Shown piece by piece: positions 36,365 to 50,200 of a stretch of DNA of 64,000 nt; the first letter of the stretch is position 1, and every line of letters begins with the position of its first letter. The notes below the pieces were generated by a model. It was given only the letters and a program-made list of their open reading frames with translations. It was not told where the DNA came from and did not search any database. The position numbers were made by a program, and so were the translations under genes. This DNA comes from Antedon mediterranea (Eukaryota; Echinodermata; Crinoidea; Comatulida; Antedonidae). The DNA is taken from positions 18,318,001-18,382,000 of the forward strand of contig NC_092671.1 in the NCBI RefSeq assembly GCF_964355755.1. Reading direction: 5' to 3'.

Positions 36365-38182
36365 CATACTGTAAATTATAGAAACAGTGCTCATATTCGG
36401 AACATGATCTCATAATCGCGTCGAGCATAGCTCATTGGCGAAAGTTCCATATTTTTTAGTTGTATGAAAAAATGTCTCTGGCTGGATTCGAACCTGCAAC
36501 CTCTCGCTTACAGGGCGAGTATCATACCACTAGACCACAGAGCCATGTTCGAATCCAGCCAGAGACATTTTTTCATACAACTAAAAAATATGGAAATTTC
36601 GCCAATGAGCTATGCTCGACGCGATTATGAGATCATGTTCCGAATATGAGCACTGTTTCTATAATTTACAGTATGATTTATATATAATTTACACAGTGCT
36701 ACGCAACATCATTGATTTACATATACACAATATTATTTAAAAAACCGTTGCGAATTAAAGTTGGAATTTATTCTGACTTGTTAAGCCTCCACTGATTGTG
36801 AGGGCGTTTGTTGTATGAGAGAATGTATCTGGTGGGTGAAAATCTGTGATAATACCATACATGGCTCTGTGGTCTAGGGGTATGATACTCGCCCTGTAAG
36901 CGAGAAGTTGCAGGTTCGAATCCAGCCAGAGACATTTTTTCATACAACTAAAAAATATGGAACTTTCGCCAATGAGCTATGCTCGACGCGATTATGAGAT
37001 CATGTTCCGAATATGAGCACTGTTTCTATAATTTACAGTATGATTTATATATAATTTACACAGTGCTACGCAACATCATTGATTTACATATACACAATAT
37101 TATTTAAAAAACCGTTGCGAATTAAAGTTGGAATTTATTCTGACTTGTTAAGCCTCCACTGATTGTGAGGGCGTTTGTTGTATGAGAGAATGTATCTGGT
37201 GGGTGAAAATCTGTGATAATACCATACATGGCTCTGTGGTCTAGGGGTATGATACTCGCCCTGTAAGCGAGAAGTTGCAGGTTCGAATCCAGCCAGAGAC
37301 ATTTTTTCATACAACTAAAAAATATGGAACTTTCGCCAATGAGCTATGCTCGACGCGATTATGAGATCATGTTCCGAATATGAGCACTGTTTCTATAATT
37401 TACAGTATGATTTATATATAATTTACACAGTGCTACGCAACATCATTGATTTACATATACACAATATTATTTAAAAAACCGTTGCGAATTAAAGTTGGAA
37501 TTTATTCTGACTTGTTAAGCCTCCACTGATTGCGAGGGCGTTTGTTGTATGAGAGAATGTATCTGGTGGGTGAAAATCTGTGATAATACCATACATGGCT
37601 CTGTGGTCTAGTGGTATGATACTCGCCCTGTAAGCGAGAGGTTGCAGGTTCGAATCCAGCCAGAGACATTTTTTCATACAACTAAAAAATATGGAACTTT
37701 CGCCAATGAGCTATGCTCGACGCGATTATGAGATCATGTTCCGAATATGAGCACTGTTTCTATAATTTACAGTATGATTTATATATAATTTACACAGTGC
37801 TACGCAACATCATTGATTTACATATACACAATATTATTTAAAAAACCGTTGCGAATTAAAGTTGGAATTTATTCTGACTTGTTAAGCCTCCACTGATTGT
37901 GAGGGCGTTTGTTGTATGAGAGAATGTATCTGGTGGGTGAAAATCTGTGATAATACCATACATGGCTCTGTGGTCTAGTGGTATGATACTTGCCCTGTAA
38001 GCGAGAGGTTGCAGGTTCGAATCCAGCCAGAGACATTTTTTCATACAACTAACAAATATGGAACTTTCGCCAATGAGCTATGCTCGACGCGATTATGAGA
38101 TCATGTTCCGAATATGAGCACTGTTTCTATAATTTACAGTATGATTTATATATAATTTACACAGTGCTACGCAACATCATTG

Positions 38183-38240
<58 letters not shown>

Positions 38241-41200
38241 AAATCAGGCAAAGAACATATATATCATAATATTATATATAATAATATACAATGCCAACAT
38301 ACCGTAACACTTAAAGCCATCTCCCTGCAATCCGCTGGGGCAGTCTGCACATGTTGCATTTACTTCTGGAGCAAGGTTGTCCTGGCAAATGACCCCAGGG
38401 TGGCACGGTTCATCCATACATGCATCGTAATCAATAGAACAATCAAATCCTGTCCACGCAGCTGAACAGATACATTGCACAACCTGTATAAATCAATCAA
38501 TATTTTTCCAAAATGGTGGCGTCACCAATAAATCAAATGCTTGTGTAAGTGAAGCCAATACAAAACAGAAACAAGTAAAAAAAAACCATATATATATATA
38601 TAAATCCAGAGACACACACAAAAAGTGAAAAGTTAAATCAAAACGATAAAGTAAAACAACCAGAAAAGTTAGCAGAGTTTCGGGCAACACTAGCCCTTCA
38701 ATAACTTGTATGTATGATAAGGAAATAACTGGAAGCTCAAATTCATCAGTAGAAGAGTTATGTATACATTTTTCAAATAATGAATAATAGAATATTTCAC
38801 GAGTTGAAAAATTAGTATATTTAACGAGGCGAAGCAGAGTTAAGTAGAGCACTCAATCTTTCATAAAATAAGATATTCATTTCATTCATATCGTCTTAAC
38901 ATAAGTAACATAAAATTATATTATACAATAATAAAAAAAACATTAACTTTTCAAAGTATGAATAATTACCTAATCAAATTACAGGAATATTATCAGGTGT
39001 GTTATAAAAATATATGAATTGTTTATGCTTTATATGCAGGCTCTCTGTGCACTGTACATAAACTGAAGGAAAGAGGAAACTGTCAAGTCTTCAGTTGGGT
39101 CTTAAAAAGGTTAATTAAATGTATCACATTTTTATACATTTCGAATGTTACAATAAAGATTACAATAATTACTGAATATATATAAAACAGAAGTGTATCA
39201 AGATAAAATGTTCTTTTGTAATATACCAAAATATAATATCATACCGCAAACTTGTCATTATTGATATCGGATCCCTCGACTAGATTGTTAAAATCACATT
39301 GTCCGCCGTTTACGCAGCCACACAGATACACTTCCATTGTGATGCTGACGCTTTGTGCGCCATCACTGACTTCAATCGTGATGTTTACATTATCAACAGT
39401 AGTTGGTGTCCAGGTAAACAATCCAGCTGGTTAAACAACAACAAATAGATTATAAATTTAAAATAAAAAGTGTTGATCCCTCAAAACATTAACAAATAAA
39501 TATGTATAAAATCAAACATTAAATAGGATATTTTGAAGTTTTGATCAAGTTATTCACTTACTTCATTTCATTTCTTTATTCAAATTTAAAAAAAAATAAC
39601 ATTATAAAACAGTACAGGAATGAATTCAGGGTAGCGCAAAAAAGTAACCAATGGTCAACTTATTTCCATTGTGGCCTTACGCAAAAAAAAAAAATCTGTT
39701 ACAATAGACAAAATTCCATCAAAAACCTGTTGTCTGGTTCTTTAAATTATGATTTGTCAGGTAAATAATTCGTAAATTATTATATTTCAAAAGTTAGAAA
39801 GCCATCAAATTAAGCTTAAGTTTTTAAGCATGCGGCACCAATTTCACTGATAATATACAACCTACATTCTAGTATAAAAAGGGCTTTAGATATAAAAGCA
39901 GATGATATTATTACATATTATAGATAGAAGTATATATAAGCATAATTATATACAAGTATATACAGTATAAGTATATAAGTATATACAAGTATATATAAGT
40001 ATATAAAAGTATATTTAAGAAACTATTATATATATATATATATATAAATCCAAAGGCAAATTACTGAAAAAATGACAATGCTGTGGGTATCAGTGGCTGG
40101 ATCTCAATAGAGATACAACATAAAAGCGAAAAGCTAAATCAAAACGAGAAGTAAAACAGCCAGAAAAGTTATATATATATATATATTACTTGAGTTATCA
40201 ATCTGAATTTCAGGGTATTCCATTTGTGTTGAGTACGTCAAAATATCATCCTTTTCATCACTTGCCGAAACCTGTAGTCGCACCGTTCGGTTTAATAATA
40301 CATACAGCTTGGTATTGTTCTGTAAAACTGAATAACTGCTCATGTCGTCGACAGAATTTAATACTGGTGGTATATTTTCTGAATAAAATAAAATCATACA
40401 TAATCATCATCATACTGTACATTTTCACCAATATCACTTTTATTCATCATCATCATAAAAAATATATGTATTAATCAACATTATTTTGACTATTTAAATA
40501 TTACATAAGGTAAGTTTGTTTATATACATGTAATGGTAAAGATATAAACATTTAAATTCAAGTTTAGAAATGACTTCACATAAATAATAGTAAAAACGTA
40601 CATACATAGTAAATAAATTTATTATTTGTTCTTATTTATTATTCTTAAATTTTTAAAGTTTAAGATTGTTTGATTTGAGAAAGTAGTTGAACGTCATGAC
40701 GATTTTATCATGTTTTATTGTTATTACAAGCTTTAAAAAATATAATTTATATGGTAAAATATTCTAAATGTTTGAAACTTTGAAAACAAAAAGTCACCCA
40801 AAACAGGAAAAAATATATATATTATACCTAATGTGGTTTGATCCTGTAGATTGGTTTCTTCAGTATTTCTAGTGCTCATACCAATTGCAAGATTTTGCGT
40901 TGCTAAGGCATCAAACAAACATTCCTTATTGCCCTCACACGTGTCTTCTGCTTGTTGCAGAAAGGCAGGGTCTGCGTTAGATTGTAAAACATCTAAAAAC
41001 ACTGGTTGAAAATCAGGATCATTGAAATCTGCAAAACTTTGTCCATCCGGATAAACAAATGCGGATTCGTCTTCTGTTATATTCCCTAGGAAAACATTCA
41101 CATTTATTAACTTTAAATTAATGATGTATTGACAACACAAACATGAACAATAAACGTTGTAGTATTTATAAAATCATTAACTTTAAATAAATGGTGGTTT

Positions 41201-44200
41201 CGTCTCGGTATTAGTCTCAAGATCATTAATATTTTGAACCATGCTTCTCAGCACAGTCAATATTTGTATATTATATTGAGGCAATATAAAGTAAAAGAAA
41301 GACAACAAAAACGTTGTTGTTAATCACAGGTTATTAATGTACAGTAAACTTACAAGTTATGGCGTAATCAAATATCTCTGACTCTGTCAAATTTCTGTTG
41401 GTTGCATTAAGACAATTGTTGCCATATCGTGTACAGACTTCATCACTTAGTAGACCATTCCAAACACCTGAAAAAAAAAACAGTGGTGCACAAACAATAT
41501 TATAAATTTGTAAGTAATGTGTATTACAATGAATTCTTGTGAATGTATTTACTGTTTGATACTGAATGTGAATGAACGTTGGTCAGCGCTTAACACACAT
41601 AGGAGTGGAGTTGTGGCTTGGTGGTTATGATGCTTGACTACACTCCAAGGGTCCTGGGTTGAAGTCACGTCACATGTCAGAATTTTGTCTAAGGACAAAA
41701 GTACAACTCCAATCCAAAAAAAAACCTCTCCAGCCTGTGAATTTTGCTATTGTTTCTAGCTTTCACACCAGTCCCACCCAATTTCACTTATAGTCCCAGT
41801 TTCCTAAAGACGATATATCGTAACGATAATAAGTATATCAATCGAAACGTTCTTTTCAGAACTATATATACGTGGTGTAGAGTAAACTTTTTATCATTAT
41901 ATGATAAAATAAATTATTTAAATTAATAGTTTAAACTGTTTTCCTTACCAAACAATCCTGATGTTTGGGTTTTGTATTTTTCATCAAAATTAAATACGAT
42001 ATCCAGCATCTGTTGATTAACTGCCACTCCAAAAGATAAGTCTGTGCTCCATGTAGCGTACGTACGGTTTACAGCCACCAAACCTATTTTCTCTTCATTA
42101 TAAGAAATAGAGAATCCGGGATCTTCTGAGGGCGTGTAACCTAAATAAAGTAGACATCATAATAACAGTAACAGTAGCAGCAACAATAACAATAATATCG
42201 AACATTTATAAAGCGCTCTTTACCGGGGTCTCACAGCGCAACATGAAAAGAATAACTATTGAAATAGACGAGTTTTCAGGAGAGGACGTAGACATAATTA
42301 ATTTTATTCATCATGTTTTTAAAAATATAAGAAAATTGTCCTCTTTGCCAAAATAATAAAATATTTAAACAAATTAAAAATAACCAACAAAGAAATATAA
42401 AAGCAAATTAAAAATACTTATAAAAACAAATTAAAAATATTTATAAAAACAAATTATAAATACTTATAGAAACAAATTAAAATACTTATAAAAACAAATG
42501 AAAAATACTTATAAAAACAAATTAAAAATACTTATAAAAAAAATTTAAAATACTTATAAAAACAAATTAAAAATACTTAAAAAAACAAATTAAAAATACT
42601 TATAAAAACAAATTAAAAATATTTATAAAAACAAATTAAAAATATTTATAAAAACAAATTATAAATACTTATAGAAACAAATTAAAAATATTTATAAAAA
42701 CAAATTATAAATACTTATAAAAACAAATTAAAAATACATATGAAAACAAATTAAAAATACTTATAAAAACAAATTTAAAATATTTATAAAAACAAAATTA
42801 TAAATACTTATAAAAACAAATTAAAAATACTTATGAAAACAAATTAAAAATTACCTCCTCTGATATCGTCAATTGAAAGTTGAATTGTGCCATTCACCAA
42901 TATTTCAATGTCTGTTCCATCAGCATTCAGCGTAAATTGTACCTTGAAATTAATGATATTTAAATTGATTCATGTTGTTCAAAATACTTTGTAACTAATA
43001 TAATAAAGAGGATTAGAAAAGAAGTATTTAAAATCCATCCACCATAATTATATTCCACAAAATTAGGCGGAGAAAATAATAAAAAACAATTATAATAGTT
43101 AATGATTACAACACTTATATTAAAATGATCATGTTATAAACTTATTATTACTGTTAAAAAAGATTCTAACATTACTATAAAGGCCTTCGAAAATGTAGTC
43201 AGAAGATGCTAAGACACCAATTGGTTTTACTTACGAAGGTGTTACTTTCTCCACCAGTGTGTGTACCAACAAAGGCACTGAATATTGTAGCTTGGGCGTT
43301 TGGGTCCGAGATAACACCAGACATTCGGCATTGCAATTGGAACATTCCATTGGCAACATCGACGCAAAGAAACTCTCCTTTACCATTAAACGTGTATCCG
43401 AGTCCATCGAGGGTGGTTATATGTGGATCACCAAACAACCAAGCTGGAATAAAGAGTGTTGTTTGATGAGCAATTCATACATATTTCCTCTATATTGATC
43501 CCTTAATTTTGTGTTATAGAGTAGCTTAAACACACATGCGTTTAGTGAATGATGCATAAATAATCTTGTTTGTAACTATACTGTTCTTTATTATAAACAT
43601 GTGTAAACATAAGCCCGGTCAAACTACGGTTTGACCTAAACAAAATTAGAACATAATTTATTTTTGCTGTAGGTACTTCCCAATCAATCATCTGAACAAC
43701 GGAAACAATTGCTAATTTTCATATACAGTTAACTAAAATGGCTGTTTTCTCTCAATTTTACCAAAATATAGATATTAAATGTGCAGTGCCCAGAGGAAAA
43801 ACAAAGCCGAAAAGGCTATAAACACCCAAGGCCTCCAGCGTTGGAACTTGGAGGGCCACTTAGATTTCCTTAACCAGGGGTCTCAGGTCTCTGCCTGCTT
43901 CCTCGCATTATTCCTCAACATAGTTTGGTGGTTTATAGGACTAGGTGACAAGCGAAAACACATTATTGTGGAGATTGTAGGCCGTGGCAAATTAGAAATT
44001 ACTTACCAAGGAATGGAGGGATATAGTTATCACAGGTGACTGCTGGTCTTCGTTCAAAATACAATCCACATAGATCATTATCTCTTGATTCATAGCAACA
44101 GTAGTATTGAGGCATAATATCATTTTCTGAAATAAAATGTATAGTGCAGTAAAATAATAGTAAAACCACTAGTCTTGGTTCAAAATTACTTTCTCTTAAG

Positions 44201-47200
44201 CTCTGTCTACACTATCAAACTTGATGTGACAAAAAATATGATGTGCCGCCCATATATGGACATGATGATGTCATATCACTACCATATTTGGGCATATCAC
44301 AGTTTTTTTGTCAAACTAGTTTGATAGTGTGGACAGAGCTTTTGACGTTTTCTAAAAAAATAATGTATATATTACTTTAAAAACATTAAAACAGATCATT
44401 CCTTGTTGTAAGTTACACTCACACCTCCAAAAACAGTGGCGTGAATCACAGAAGCAAAACGAAAATATCAATCTGTCCGTGATGCATATGGCATTGGAGC
44501 AGACTGCTTACATTATTTAATTTACTTATTTTTTCTTATTCCTTTCTTTAATGATTTAAAGTTTAAAAAAAACTATCACAATAGACCCATATTTTGTGCC
44601 AAACACCGGTGTCTGTAGAATGAAACCTTATGATTTTAACTTTTTTAGTCAGTTTCTGTATAGTAAAAACATTTTCCTCTGGTTGGAAAAGAGTCCAATC
44701 GGCATCATCTATATATACATTTACGTAAGGGCAAAATTCGGTAAATCGCGCCTTACTTCTAGAATTTTTACTCGATGGTATATAAAGTTGGTTCGTACTT
44801 TCGGTACTGATTTTAACCACCTAACGTAACCCTGTTTACTAATTAAATTAGATATTGACGATTAAAACGAATTTAGGTTCAACGATTTGCCCCAAATCGG
44901 GGTGTTTTCCGATCGTGGTATACACTGTCTAATGGATGTCCATCTTGAAAAATACCCGCCACAAAAATGCGAGGAGGCTTCGCATTTTCCTATCTCCTCC
45001 TACGATAATTGATTTTAATAGCTGAAAACCGATTGAACAGCTAGAGTACAGTATCATAATGTTGAAGACAGGCCGATTTTCTTTAAAAAATACTATTTTG
45101 ATAGATTTAATATACGTTTATACAAATGTATTGATTTGCGATGAATGGAACATTCCAATCTCTGTTCCACAAGCGTCTATTCCCTCAGGCGTCGTAAAGG
45201 CAAGTACTGTATACTCATAACAGAAATTCGATCCATTTTTTTTTTTCAATCTGTGCTGCAGAGGTTGGACATAAATTTTTTTTTAACGGATAATGTGCTG
45301 GCGTTTTCACTCGCCGTATATTATGTATACATCTTTATTATTGCAGTTAAACCACCCACATATCACCCTTCCCTAACTGGCATGAGTAGCGTTGTAAAGC
45401 CACAGTAGAGCCTGATAGGCCTACTGTGCATCATATGCCCTAAACGCAAAACAACTTTGGTGGGTAGGGTAGGAAACAAACTTAAGTATGACTTGGCTCT
45501 AAGAAACAATTGAAAACCATTAGGCCTACTATTTAAGTTGAGTTAGATAATTTAATATTTATTACCGATTAAATCGAATTTATGATTTTCCCCGAACAGA
45601 GGTGGTTTTCACAAATTGTTTTACATTATATAAACATACACGTCGTAGTGATGTATCGTTATACATGTACTGCTATTTCAATCTACTAGGACGGTGATAC
45701 CGATAGTTTCAACAAAGTATTACATCACAATGTTTTACTGTGTTTAGTGGTATATTATTTGTAAAACATGAAAACAATTAATATTTTGTTACTAAATGGA
45801 TAAAGAATATATTTAAAAATTGTTCCTCTTTGCACCCATCCTCTTCCCCATCCCTCAATCCTAATGTTACATACAAAACACAAATTAAGTTTGTTTAAAT
45901 TTGACTTAAACAATTGGTCTCATTTTTTGACAAGTTTCTCTTTCGGAAGTAATTCCCAGGGTGCTAATTTTAGTTGAGTACATAAGTCAGTGTCTATTTA
46001 TTCGTTCCTGTGTAAACGACATGTATTATTGTACGTACATTTGAAATCTACGGAAGCGTTAAAGTGCCATTCACTTGGCGACTTGTCGAGATAATTTATC
46101 TTATCAAGTCGACATAAATATGACTATTATGTCGACATAGTAACCATTATATGTCTACATTGCGAGATAGTTTATCTTGCCAAGTTGATTCCCTAATAAA
46201 TACATGTCGACTAGACGAGATAGATCAACTTGCCAAGTTGACTTTACTTCGACGCTTGAAGCGTCCGAGTGCCATCCACTTACCGACTTGTCGAGATAAT
46301 TTATCTTGTCAAGTCGACATAAATATGGCTATTATGTCGACATAATAATCATTATATGTCGTCATGGCGAGATACATTATCTTGCCAAGTTGACTTCACC
46401 AAAATTGCATGTCGACATGACAAGTAGTGTTGATATTCTATACAAAATGTCCACATGTGTCTATTTTAACGCATACTAACGACATGTGAGGCCGACGACG
46501 ACCGGCCGAATAGGCAAGTCCAAATAATTTAGAATTACCAAGATAAATATCATCGAATTCCGTCTGTGGATGGCACTTGGACGCTTCAAGTGTCGAAGTA
46601 AAGTCAACTTGGCAAGTTAATCTCTCGTCTAGTCGACATGTATTTATTAGGGAATCAACTTGACAAGATAAACTATCTCGCAATGTAGACATATAATGGT
46701 TATTATGTCGACATAATAGTCATATTTGTGTCGACTTGACAAGATAAATTATCTCGACAAGTCGCCAAGTGAATGGCACTTTAACGCTTCCGTAGAAATC
46801 GTCAGTTTTTTAACGCTGAAATTATTATGTATTCGAGAACCATCTGTGGGCACGACCTAGATGGTAAAAGCGAGCGTACCATCTAGTAACATACAATTGA
46901 TGAAGTCTCGCTGACAGCTTGACGAAACTGTCTTGACACGTAAGTTAATTTACTGGTTTACAATTATTGAAATATATTTTAAAGTTTATGTATTTTTAAT
47001 CGGAATTGCTGTCAACCTTTCTTTGTATTTTTACAAAGAGACAAATAAAGTTTCTTGTATATAGTTTTCATTTTTACAATTTTCAAAGGTTGTGACGTTA
47101 AATTAAAAATGTAGGAAAAAGTGTCTTTAAATAACCATAACCCCCTAGAGAAAATCTATTGTAATGTCTTACCTACATGATCGAGGTACTGATTTACCAA

Positions 47201-50200
47201 AAAGAATCTTCCAAATGTGTAACCGTAGCGGAATGCATAGCTTGTAAACCCAAGTCCTTGATAACCTTCTATCAGGGAAAATCCATTCAACCTATAACAA
47301 CATTCAGTCCCAGACAGGTCACGGTTGAAAGTTGAGCTTTGTAGACAGATATAACTACCCAATGCTGAAATAAAATAAATTATAATTGAAATACAAGAAG
47401 AAATTCTAATGCACCTACTGTTCAACTCTTAAAACAAATTTGTTTCTGCTTCATTCTCCTATTTATTTTTAAATTTGTTTGTTGTTTGTTTCTGTTCTGT
47501 ACATAGTTTATTAATTCATTTTACCTACATGTCATTGTAGACAAAAAATCAATGTGAAATGATAATATAATCAAGATGCATTATTAACTACTGCAGTAAC
47601 TACTGTACATTTTATTATAAACTCTTCTTTGTTTTAGTGGTAAATCATATGTTTATTGTAGCGTATTGTAACAATGAAACCAACTAAAATCATCCGGTAT
47701 TATTGCAGAAAAATTGTAGTTACTGCAGTAACTGCAGTAGAATAATGTTTCTTCAGGTTGATAAAATCTGTGGGTATGACACTAAACTTATTTCATGACA
47801 TTTCAGTTTCTTGGTACATATTGTTGTGATTGTATAGTATAGTATACTATAACTCTACAGGGGGTAATAATACACAGTAGTATAATAGTAAACATCTTAC
47901 CATTATTTAGAAGAGCCACAACAAGTGAAAACAATCCAGAAGAGATTCCTCTGTTTCCCAATAGGGTGTTTATATTTGTTCCTCTACCATGGCCAGAAGG
48001 ATTCAGTGATATTTGAGAAACAAATCGATATCTGCCATCTAACGCGGCCAGTAGAAGCCCACAGGGACACGTTCCTTGATTTCCGGGGTAAACATAGTTT
48101 GACGCCTTATCCTCTTCATACCAGGTTATACAACGCTTCCTTGGGTTTACAGTGTCATCTGTATTTGCTTCTAATCGGACAGCATATTGGCCCTTTCTTC
48201 CAGTATTTCCATTGACCTCATCAGGTCTATAAGGATTGCTGGAAAGAGGAGCCTGTGTTTGGAAGTCAACGGTTTCAAAGGAAGGAATGTTGTAGCCAAT
48301 TGTAGCATCAGCAGGTGTCTCTAGTGCTCTGTCCCATCTCATCTGTCTCTCTTCAAAGAAGAACATGGCAAAACTATATTGACCATCGGTCAAAAGAATA
48401 GCCTGGAAGGTATTTCGCTATAAAAAGAAATGATGCAACAAAATGATATATTATATACTAATAAGATAATCAACACCATATATGACACAATTTATATGTC
48501 TCAAAGTGCTCAAAATCAAAGTTTGGACCGATAATACCATTGGCGAAGACCCAATTTACTCTTACAAGTCAATTCCAGGACATACAAATTATAATCTGGC
48601 CACAGACCAACCAGGTAACATTCAGAATATAAAAAAAATATCAAAACTAGAAGAATTAATACTTACATGATCATTACTGGTACTAACTGGTCTTTGAGGT
48701 ATGTCTACCCATGTGACTTTTAATACCCAGGTTGGAGAAAAGCTTGATGGGACAACACCTTGATACAGATCTATTAGTCTTTGCTTTACAGTGTCAATAA
48801 AAGTCATCTCTTCTGTCGTGTCAGTTGTGTATTCCTGTTGATAATGAAGGCAACAACACGTCATTAATCCATAATATAAATAGGTAGTTTTCATATTGCG
48901 ATGACCAGGATGCAACGCAAGGACGTAAGCGCAATGGAGGAAATTTGACCAATCACAAAGAATAAATTATTCGAACTGTTGCTTGGCCATTGATAAGATG
49001 TTTTTCCATTACAGTGACATACTGTTTTTAACTACTGTAACTACTTTACTCTTTCTCTGAAAGTGGTGGACATATATAAATAAGAAATAATCATCATACC
49101 CGAAAGAAAACATTTCCAATATCACTACTCAGGTCTCCATCTGTCCAAAAAACAGAAATTATGTTTCGCAGGTCAAAACTTTGAAACTGAGTAGATGAGG
49201 GTCTTGGATAACTCATCTTTTCCTCGTCATCATTTACTAGCACAAATATTCCATTTTCTGTGAACTGAAAATTGGTATTGTATAATATTTAGGTAATGTT
49301 TAAAGGATAGAAAAGTGAGTTCAATCCTATTCAAGACAAACATAATACAGAAGCTGCTCTACGTAAAATAAGTGTTATTACAAAAATGGAGTGGAGTGGA
49401 GTTGTTTTTAAAAACGTATCTGCTTTATTTGTGTAATATAACATCCACAAAAAAAGTTGCTAAATAATTGCTTCACATGTTAAAGAGAATAAATGTGGTT
49501 ATTGCAGTGACTGCAGTATGATAATGTTGACATGTTCCTTTAGTTCTATCTTAAACTTACATAAACAATCGGTAGGAAATTATGTCCATAAGGAAAGCCA
49601 AACTGAGGATCAAAATTTCTGGACACTAATTCTCCCAGTGGTCCTACGGAGAGCAATTCTTCATCACCATTTTCGATCCCACTTGGATAGTATAGAATTT
49701 CTAAAGAAAAAATATGTATTGATGAGTACAGTCGCTGCAATACCATTGTACTCGCTGTAATACCATTGTGCTCGCTGCAATACCATTGTGCTCGCTGCAA
49801 TACCATTGTGCTCGCTGCAATACCATTGTGATCGCCGCAATATCATTGTACTCGCTGCAATTCCATTGTGATCGCCGCAATACCATTGTGATCGCCGCAA
49901 TGTCATTGTCCTCACAGCAATACCATTGTGATCGCTTCAATATCATTGTGCTCGCTGCAATATCATTGTGCTCGCTGCAATATCATTGTGATCGCCGCAA
50001 TATCATTGTGCTTGCCGCAATATCATTGTGCTTGCCGCAATATCATTGTGCTCACCGCAATATCATTGTGCTCACCGCAACATCATTGCGTTCGCAGCAA
50101 TATCATTGCCCTCACCGCAATATCATTGTGCTCGCCTCAATATCATTGTGCTCACAACAATTTCATTGTGCTTGCCGCAATCTCATTGTGTTCGCTGCAA

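Larger units (their letters stand above)
36350..38186. repeat. 367-bp satellite with a tRNA-like gene per unit
   Basis: Four head-to-tail units start-to-start exactly 367 bp apart (tRNA starts 36863, 37230, 37597, 37964), preceded by one inverted unit end. The inverted pair forms a hairpin: arms 36350-36493 and 36547-36690 around a 53-base loop. Units differ at only a few positions. Each contains the tRNA-like gene, then CGACGCGATTATGAGATCATG and an AT-rich spacer. The short open frames here merely cross the repeats. Confidence 0.9.

Noticed and set aside
36464-38044. Four or five near-identical 61-62-codon frames.
   Set aside because: They cross the tRNA-like part of the 367-bp satellite; conservation is explained by the repeat.
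36350-38186. Regularly spaced repeats as a CRISPR array.
   Set aside because: Units of 367 bp are contiguous copies without unique spacers, in animal DNA; the other tandem repeats here also lack spacers.
44563-44829. Minus-strand 85-codon frame with protein-like composition, open on the other strand too.
   Set aside because: No recognisable domain, no acceptor/donor fitting the gene's phase, and cysteine content unlike neighbouring exons. Could be a transposon fragment.
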